In this document: in pieces, positions 57,369-64,000 of the stretch
Layout of the letters: every line of letters starts with the position of its first letter
How positions within the stretch are numbered: the first letter of the stretch is position 1
NCBI GenBank assembly: GCA_036346275.1
Contig: CM070722.1
Location: 27,241,336-27,305,335, forward strand
Source: Otatea glauca
Lineage: Eukaryota > Streptophyta > Magnoliopsida > Poales > Poaceae
DNA: 64,000 bases
Direction: 5' to 3'
Made by a program: the position numbers and the translations under genes
Notes under the pieces: generated by a model
Databases searched by the model: none
The model's input: the letters and a program-made list of their open reading frames with translations, nothing else
Told to the model about the DNA's origin: nothing

Positions 57369-57509
57369 GTTGTACAACTGCAGAGTAGAGATTTCGGTAG
57401 CGTCTCCCTGGTATTCTCCAGATACACACCCCTCTTGACCTGTTGTCGAGACGTGTATATGGAGAATAGCGGGGAGATGCTGCCGAAATTTTCTCTGGAG
57501 TTGTACAAC
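57369..57509. repeat. Hairpin with 57-59 bp arms inside the CACTA element
   Basis: The arms, 57369-57427 and 57453-57509, begin and end with GTTGTACAAC and share ATTTCGG, AGCGTCTCC / AGCATCTCC and TATTCTCCA with a few mismatches. The 25-base loop is CCTCTTGACCTG-like. The hairpin sits upstream of the transposase and could give a miRNA-like or siRNA-producing foldback transcript (inferred). Confidence 0.65.
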
Positions 57510-57899
57510 GGCTTAGGAACTTGTCGGAACCACATATCCTCGAATGGGATTAGGACCAAACCTATTTAGAGATTAGGAGTCATCGTTGGTACCCTTGTAT
57601 TGTTTCGTTGTAGTCAAAAGATCTGTAGGCTACTGCACTATATAATTAGATTGTTTGATATCATTGTTCATGTTAAAAATGTATGTCTCTTATTTAGGAA
57701 ATTGGAAGCTCTAAACCAGGGAAGAATCTAGGTATCGATCGGGAGTACATATTTCATATATGTTGTAGGAAATTGTCATCTATTTTGCAAAGGTAATATT
57801 AACTGAAATGATGTCTCAATATTTCAAATAACTAGCTTGCCGTCGCTCCAGTTTGTGCATAATTTATTGGGTGAAGTTTAATTGCGGATAAACCGTAAG

Positions 57900-60800
57900 G
57901 AATGGATGTATGCAAAAGTCGTGTGAGTCTTTGAATTTCGAGGGTGTTAAGGAGTTCAAAAAATTGCCAAGAGGACATGGTGAGGAGGGTGTAAACTTCA
58001 TATATTGTCCTTGCATTGATTGCACCAATCTGAGAAGATTTAACAACTCACCAAATTGAGGACCACCGATTCGACGTGGCCGTGAGGAATTACACGTGTT
58101 GGATCCATCACGGGAGACAGTAGTACCTGCCGGTATGCAATGAAGACACGGTGGAACCGGATGATGAGTTGCACTGATATGTTTGAGGAGGAGAATTTGG
58201 AGCAAATGTTGCGGGATGTGGAGGGTAATTACACGGAAAGAGAGTTTGAAAAGTTTAAAAGCTTGATGGAAGACGATGCCAAACCACTGCTCACAAAGTT
58301 GCAAAGCGAGAATACACCAAGTTGGGTTCGGTCCTTGCATTGTTCGAATCAAGGCAAAACACCGTTGGATGATACAAGTTTCAATGCACTTCTAGTTCTT
58401 CTATCGGATCCGCTTCCGAGGGAAACGAGTTGCCAACAGCATTTATGAAGCGAAGAAGCTACTATGTCCCATGGGAATGGAAATAGAAAGGATACATGCA
58501 TGTCCGAATGATTGCATCTTGTACCGTAACGCACATCGAGCTACACGCTTGTCCGGTTTGCGGTGTGCCCCAGACAAACAAAAGGAGAAGCGTAACGACA
58601 AGAAGCGTAAGAGCCGAGGAAACGACGGTGAAGAGGTCACTAAAGGTGCACCGCCAAGGTATTGTGGTACTTGCCCATCATTCCCGTCTGGAGAGGTTGT
58701 TTGCAAATCCTAGAGAGGCGTAATTGTTGTGTTGGAATTATGAGTCTCGAAAGGAAGATGGAAAGTCGAGACACCTCACGATTCGGCTCAATGGAGAAAC
58801 ATCGATTGGAAATATGAGGAGTTTGGTGCGAAATGAGGAACATAAGATTTGGGTTGAGTATCGATGGAATGAATCCGTTTGGTAACATGAGCGATCGTCA
58901 CAAAGACGTGGCGGGCTCATTGTGCATCTACAACCTCCTCCTTGGTTGTGCATGAAGCGGAAGTATATCATGATGTCGTTGCTAATCTCGGGACCCAAAC
59001 AGTAGGAAATGATATTGATGTGTACCTCGCTCCACCGATCGAGGATTTGGTAAAATTGTGGAATGACAGGTCATTGTGTGGGATGCGTCTGAAGAGAGCA
59101 TTTCACCCTACTGGCTATGGTATTTTGCACCGTAAATGATTTCCGGCTCTTGGAAATTTGGCGAGCTCTGATCTGAAAGGAGCAAAAGCGTGTCCTATTT
59201 GTGAAGAGGAGACCGAAGCCTATGGCTGCCAAATTCCAAGAAAATCGTATATGGGTCACCGTAGGTTTCTACCTCGAAGTCATCGATACCGTAAGATGGA
59301 TGACAAATTTGATGGAAAGAGGGAAATCCGTTCGGCACCGCACCTATGAGTGGTAGGCAAGTATATTCACGTGTAGAGGATATCGATGTTCAAGACGGAA
59401 AGAGCCGTAAATCGCTCGTTCTAGGACCATTTGGAAGAAGAGGTCAATATTTTGGGACTTACCGTCTTCGAAGGAGTTAGATGTCCGCATTGTATTGATG
59501 TCATGCACGTTGAAAAGAATGTCTGCGATAATTTGGTTGGCATCTGCTTGAACATACCGGAAAGACAAAGGATGGTGTGAATGCTCGTCGCGACATGGCC
59601 TACATGGGAATCGAGCCCAAGCTTGCGGTGATTGAGGAGGATGGAAAAGGTCCGTACATCCTCACGCATGCTACACCTGTCCAAGAAGGAGAAAGAGGAC
59701 CTTTGCAAATGTCTCCAAGGTATTAAAGTTCCATCTGGCTACTCCGCGAACATTAAGAAGCTTGTGTCCTTGGATGATTTGAAGTTGCTAGGCATGAAGT
59801 CCCACGACTGCCATGTCTTGATGACCCAAATGCTCCCAGTTGCAATAAGAAATATTTTACCAGAGGATGTCAGTTTGCAATCACGGTTGTGTTACTTCTT
59901 CAATGTGATCTCCTCGCAGTTATTGACCCGACATGCTAGACAACTTGCAGAGTGAGGTGGTGCGACTTTATGTCGACTTGAGATGCATTTCCCACCGTCA
60001 TTCTTCGACATCATGGTCCACCTTGTTGTTCACCTTGTTAGAGAGATTAAGATATGTGGACCCGCTTTCTTACGTTACATGTATCCGTTTGAGAGGTACA
60101 TGGGTATATTAAAGTCCTACGTAAGGAATCGGTCAAGCTCGAGGGTAGTATTGTGGAAGGTTATGGGGTCAAGAGGTTATTGAGTTTTGTGTGGACTATT
60201 TCGGGAAAAGACAAGCAATCGGTGTTCCTCTATCTCGCCACGAGGGCGCACTTGCCGCAAAGGAACAGTGGGTCGAAACTAACGAGGCCACGGTTTGATA
60301 TGTATTGCAAAGCGATCCGACAGCCTTGCGAATAGCGCAGAAGTTGCAGGGTACATCGAGCAGCACAAGTCGATATTACGGGGAGAGAATCCACATATGG
60401 ATGAGCTTTCCATAATGCGAGAACACAACGATAGATTTCTCACATGGTTCAAACAAAAGGCGGAGGTCTCATTAGTGAGACTATCAAATGGTTGGTGATG
60501 GACCTAGATTTAATGTACAAACATGGCAGGGTACGATATTAATGGGTACACCTTTTACATCGAAAGTCGATGGGAAGAGTAATGTTCAAAATAAAGGTGT
60601 AAGCATAGATGCTTTGTCCGATGAACATCACTCAAAAGGAGGATCCTCAATGGCAATGAACTCTTACTACGGGTGATCAAGAAATTTGGGAGCTCGACAC
60701 GGAATATACCAAATTCCATTGTTCCGATGTAAGTGGGTGGGACTTCCACATGGAGTGAAGGTCGACAAGAGAGGTTTTACCCTTGTGGATCTAAACAGAG

Positions 60801-61061
60801 TCGCCTACAAAGAAGATCCATTCATCCTTGCGAAGCAAGCAAATCAAGTCTTCTACGTGTGTGATCCGCCAATCGAAATTGCACGTCGTCCTTTGTGGCA
60901 AGCGGCGGATCGTTGGTGTTGAAGATATCGTAGATGAAGAAGAGTACGACCAATTTGATGAAATACCTCCGTTTGCGTATGGGGCCTTTCTTAGCGAGAA
61001 CGACACACATGGAAGAAATTACATACGTGTAGATCATCAAGAAGGGTTGTATTGTAAATAA
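57900..61061 (+). pseudogene. CACTA transposase (TNPD / TNP2 type), many stops and frameshifts
   Basis: Order of recognisable parts: a transposase-associated zinc domain near 57900-58060 (FEGVKEFKKLPRGHGEEGVN, CPCIDC); a linker with FEKFKSLMEDDAKPLLTKL; ERIHACPNDCILYRN at 58480-58540 with a following CPVCG in another frame; the TNP2 catalytic region (LPPWLCMKRKYIM and CTVNDFRLL-like sequence, AKACPICEEETEAY, KSYMGHRRFLPR, CIDVMHVEKNVCDNL) at about 58900-59540; the DUF4218-like block KVPSGYSANIKKLVSLDDLK, LEMHFPPSFFDIMVHLVVHL, FERYMGILKSYVRN to 60180; and a DUF4216-like end with DALSDEHHSKGGSSMA, VPLFRCKWV-like sequence and RRIVGVEDIVDEEEYDQFDE, ending at 61061. At least ten frame or stop lesions are present. 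The upstream TNPA-like gene was not recognised. Confidence 0.85.
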
Positions 61062-61504
61062 AAGGAGTACGTTAATGTATCACTTGCTATGTGTTTGAAA
61101 TATTTGTATTGTACATAAATGTAGTTTCGTGTTTCAAATTAAGGTTATGTGTACGTATGAAACTTTCACAATTTTTGTGAATGGATTGCAAGAAAAGAAG
61201 GCACTTTACATCAAATCATTTCTGAAAATTTTCAAAATACTTGGACTTTATTTGAAAAACATTTGACTTTTCTACTCTTTGAGGAAGTAACATGTGGACA
61301 AAGTGAATTTGGGCTTCTTTTTTGAATGCCAACTCTTTTTGCCAAAATCCTTTTTGGAGAAGACTTGTAGTATCACAAGGTATATTCCTGCAAAATTTCA
61401 AAAAATTACAATTATATTTGCAAAATTTATGGCCGTTTTACTCTTTCATCACATATTTCAGCAAATTCAGACTTCATGGTTTGTCTGGAAAACAAATAGT
61501 GCAG

Positions 61505-63478
61505 TGAACAACAATTGTGTCGGTTTTTTTAAAACCAGATAGTGATATGATCATTTATGTCGATTTTTTTTAAAACCCGATAGTGATATATTCTATTATT
61601 TGTGTCGGTTTTTTTTTCCAAAAACCGATAGTAATAATAATTTTTTTGCAAATGCTTAACAGTGGAATGCAATTAACTGTGTCGGTTTTTTAGAAGAAAA
61701 CCGATAGTAATACTAATTTTTTGAAAATGCAGTGGAATGCAATTATACGTATCGCTTTTGAAAAAACCCGATAGTGATACTAATTATTAGTATCGGTATT
61801 TTTAAAAAACCGATAGTAATACTAATTTTTTTTTGCAAATGCCTAACAGTGGAATTCAACTATCTGTGTCGGTTTTTTAAAAAAACCCCGATAGTGATAC
61901 TGATTATTAGTGTCGGTTTTTTTAAAAAATCGATACTAATACTAATTTTTTTTTGCAAATGCCTAACAGATGAATTCAAGTATCTGTGTCGGTTTTTCAA
62001 AAAAAACCCGATAGTGATACTAATTATTAGTGTCGGTTTTCTTAAAAAACCGATAGTAATACTAATTTTTTTGCAAATGCCTAACAGTGGAATTCAACTA
62101 TCTGTGTCGGTTTTTTAAAAAAAACCCGATAGTGATACTCATTATTAGTGTCGGTTTTTTTAGAAAACCGATAGTAATACTAATTTTTTTTTGCAAATGC
62201 CTAACAGATGAATTCAAGTATCTGTGTCGGTTTTTAAAAAAACCCGATAGTGATACTAATTATTAGTGTCGGTTTTTAAAAAACCGATAGTAATACTAAT
62301 TTTTTTTTGCAAATGCCTAACAGTGGAATTCAACTATTTGTGTCGGTTTTTCCAAAAACGCGATAGTGATAGATACTTATGTGTCTCGGTTTTGTTAAAA
62401 AAACCGATAGTAATAATAATTTTTTTTGCAAATGCTTAACAGTGGAATGCAATTATCTGTGTCGATTTTTTAGAAGAAAACCGATAGTAATACTAATTTT
62501 TTGAAAATGCAAGGAATGGAATTATCGTGTCGGGTTTGAAAACCCGATAGTGATATCGATTATTAGTGTCGATTTTTTTAAAAAACCGATAGTAATACTA
62601 ATTTTTTTTTGCAAATGCCTAATAGATGAATTCAAGTATCTGTGTCGGTTTTTCCAAAAACGCGATAGTGATAAATACTTATGTGTGTCGGTTTTGTTAA
62701 AAAAGCCGATAGTAATAATAATTTTTTTGGAAAATGCCGATGATGGAATGCAATTATACGTATCGGTTTTTAGAAGAAAACGATAGTAATACTAATTTTT
62801 TGAAAATGCAGTGGAATGGAATTATCTGTGTCGGGTTTGGAAAAAACCCGATAGTGATACTAGTTATTAGTGTCGGTTTTTTAAAAAAACCGATAGTACT
62901 ACTAATTTTTTTTTGCAAATGCCTAACAGTGGAATTCAAGTATCCGTGTCGGTTTTAAAAAAACCCGATAGTGATACTAATTATTAGTGTCGGGTTGTTT
63001 TAAAACCGATAGTAATACTACTTTTTTGCAAATGCCTAACGAAGGAATTGAAGTATCGTGTCGGTTTTTTTAAAAACCGATAGTGATACTAATTATTAGT
63101 GTCGGGTTTTTAAAAACCGATAGTAATAGTACTTTTTTTGCAAATGCCTAACGTGGAATTCAACTATACGTGTCGGTTTTCAAAAAACCCGATAGTGATA
63201 CTAATTATTAGTGTCGGGTTTTTAAAACCGATAGTAATACTACTTTTTTTGCAAATGCCTAACGGTGGAATTCAACTATACGTGTCGGTTTTCAAAAAAC
63301 CCGATAGTGATATTATCTTATACGTGTCGGGTTGGTGAAAAACCGATAGTAATGTTAATTTTTATGCTAAACTAACAATGGAATGCATTTAGTTGTGTCG
63401 GTTTTATTCAAAACCGATAGTGATAGAATCATTTGTTTGGTTTTGTTAAAACCGACGAGAATGCTTTTTTGCTAATGC
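61505..63478. repeat. Array of about 119-bp tandem repeats in the CACTA element
   Basis: The word GCAAATGCCTAACAG recurs at 61835, 61955, 62073, 62193 and 62309, giving spacings of 116-120 bp, and further copies run to 63470 (about 16 units). Each unit holds two foldbacks of the type TGTCGGTTTTT...AAAAACCGATAGT. The spacers alternate between GATACTAATTATTAG and AATACTAATTTTTTT. Homopolymer lengths vary between units. Open frames through the array, such as 61774-62118, are repeat artefacts. Confidence 0.88.
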
Positions 63479-63529
63479 CTAACAAAGGAACTTTGGCGCG
63501 CAGACCTCATTTTATTCCCGCCCTCCCAC

Positions 63530-64000
63530 GCTCCTAACCATTGCCTCGCCGCCCGACGCTCCTAACCCTAGCCCACCGCCACGCCGACCCACGCCGCCCC
63601 GACCGCCCGACTCCCACCACACCGACGACCCCACTCCACCCCACGCCGCCCCTCCGCCGACGCCACCCTCCGCCCCACTCCACCCCACGCCCCCTCCGCC
63701 CGACGCCACCCTCCGCCCCACTCCACCCCCACGCCCCCCCCCCACGCCTCCCCGCCCCACTCCACCCCACGCCCCCTCCGCCCCACGCCGCCCCTCCGCC
63801 TGACACCACCCCGCCCCACTCCACCCCACGCCGCCTCGACGCCACCCTCCGCCTCGACGCAGCCCCACGCGGACGCCTCGCTCGACGCCACCCTCCGCCC
63901 GACGCTGCCCGACGCCACCCCTCCGCCTCGACGCAGCCCCACGCCGACCCTCCGCCCGACGTCACCCCTCGGCCGACGACGACCCTTCGCTCGACGCAGC
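63530..64000. repeat. C-rich minisatellite at the window edge
   Basis: The plus strand is almost free of A/T-rich words and repeats CGACGCCACCCTCCGCC and CCCACTCCACCCCACGCC in units of roughly 20-45 bp. It follows TTGGCGCGCAGACC (from about 63493) directly after the CACTA array and continues out of the window. Glycine-rich frames on the minus strand are by-products. It may be the start of a GC-rich gene region or simply an expanded repeat. Confidence 0.75.

Larger units (their letters stand above)
56240..64000 (+). mobile_element. CACTA (En/Spm) DNA transposon, right end not in the window
   Basis: The left terminus CACTACTACAGAA (56240-56252) is the diagnostic CACTA inverted repeat. Inward lie a palindromic subterminal region, a hairpin, a broken TNPD-type transposase (about 57900-61061), a repeat array to 63478 and C-rich DNA. 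The sub-terminal core CCGATAGTGAT occurs at both ends, as expected for TNPA-type binding sites. No TTCTGTAGTAGTG terminus is seen up to 64000, so the element is either longer than the window or lost its right end. Confidence 0.85.

Noticed and set aside
61774..62786. Hydrophobic repeat ORFs (FKKPIVILIFFCKC...) resembling a membrane protein
   Set aside because: They are translations of the 119-bp repeat array; the frame is lost at each homopolymer length change.
61505..63478. CRISPR-like array
   Set aside because: Units are contiguous tandem repeats without unique spacers, in plant DNA inside a CACTA transposon.
63512..63965. Gly/Trp/Arg-rich ORFs on the minus strand
   Set aside because: They arise from the C-rich minisatellite and are open in three overlapping frames at once, typical of low-complexity DNA.
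1..64000. tRNA, rRNA or other structural RNA genes
   Set aside because: No cloverleaf with A and B boxes or rRNA motif was recognised on either strand; tRNA-complementary bases seen are only primer sites of retrotransposons. A tRNA-finding program was not available.

Overview
The window is plant nuclear DNA, most likely from a grass. It has exons with plant splice signals, a GC-rich plastid-type glucose-6-phosphate dehydrogenase gene, and grass-type LTR retrotransposons nested inside one another. I could not identify the species. The only intact host gene I can support is the ten-exon G6PDH gene at 50920-53923 (+). Almost everything else is transposable-element DNA, mostly decayed.

Layout. 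1-5794: the 3' part of a Sirevirus-like Ty1/copia element, with an env-like third ORF, two polypurine tracts and a 1.9 kb LTR carrying palindromes. It appears to have jumped into the gag start of an Angela/BARE-like copia element. 5797-11314: that copia element, a single-frame polyprotein with seven stop codons plus its 3' LTR. 11888-13243: a complete small non-autonomous LTR element (TRIM-like) on the minus strand, with a 5-bp target duplication and a captured fragment of a sulfate transporter gene. 13625-17058: a decayed minus-strand copia relic.

17059-49633: a minus-strand Ty3/gypsy element (Tekay/Del-like chromovirus, LTRs of about 3.1 kb) that was invaded three times, each with a verified 5-bp target duplication. 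Its 3' LTR holds a 5.2 kb pol-less Tat-type element (17632-22804, ACAGC). Its integrase region holds a 12.4 kb Tat-type element (26275-38690, GCACC). Its gag region holds an oppositely oriented solo LTR of its own family (41899-44996, GTTAT). Both Tat-type elements carry plus-strand genes between pol and the 3' LTR, antisense to gag-pol.

49634-56239: a host island with the G6PDH gene, two small candidate MITEs and a copia LTR fragment. 56240-64000: a CACTA (En/Spm) transposon with the diagnostic terminus, a palindromic 5' subterminal region, a broken TNPD-type transposase, a 2 kb array of about 119-bp repeats and a C-rich minisatellite. Its right end is outside the window or lost.

Together these sequences record repeated nested insertion around one housekeeping gene. 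Many of the disabling changes are C-to-T or G-to-A, as expected for methylated, silenced plant transposons. Family and lineage names come from recognition of motifs and remembered family features; no database search was run.
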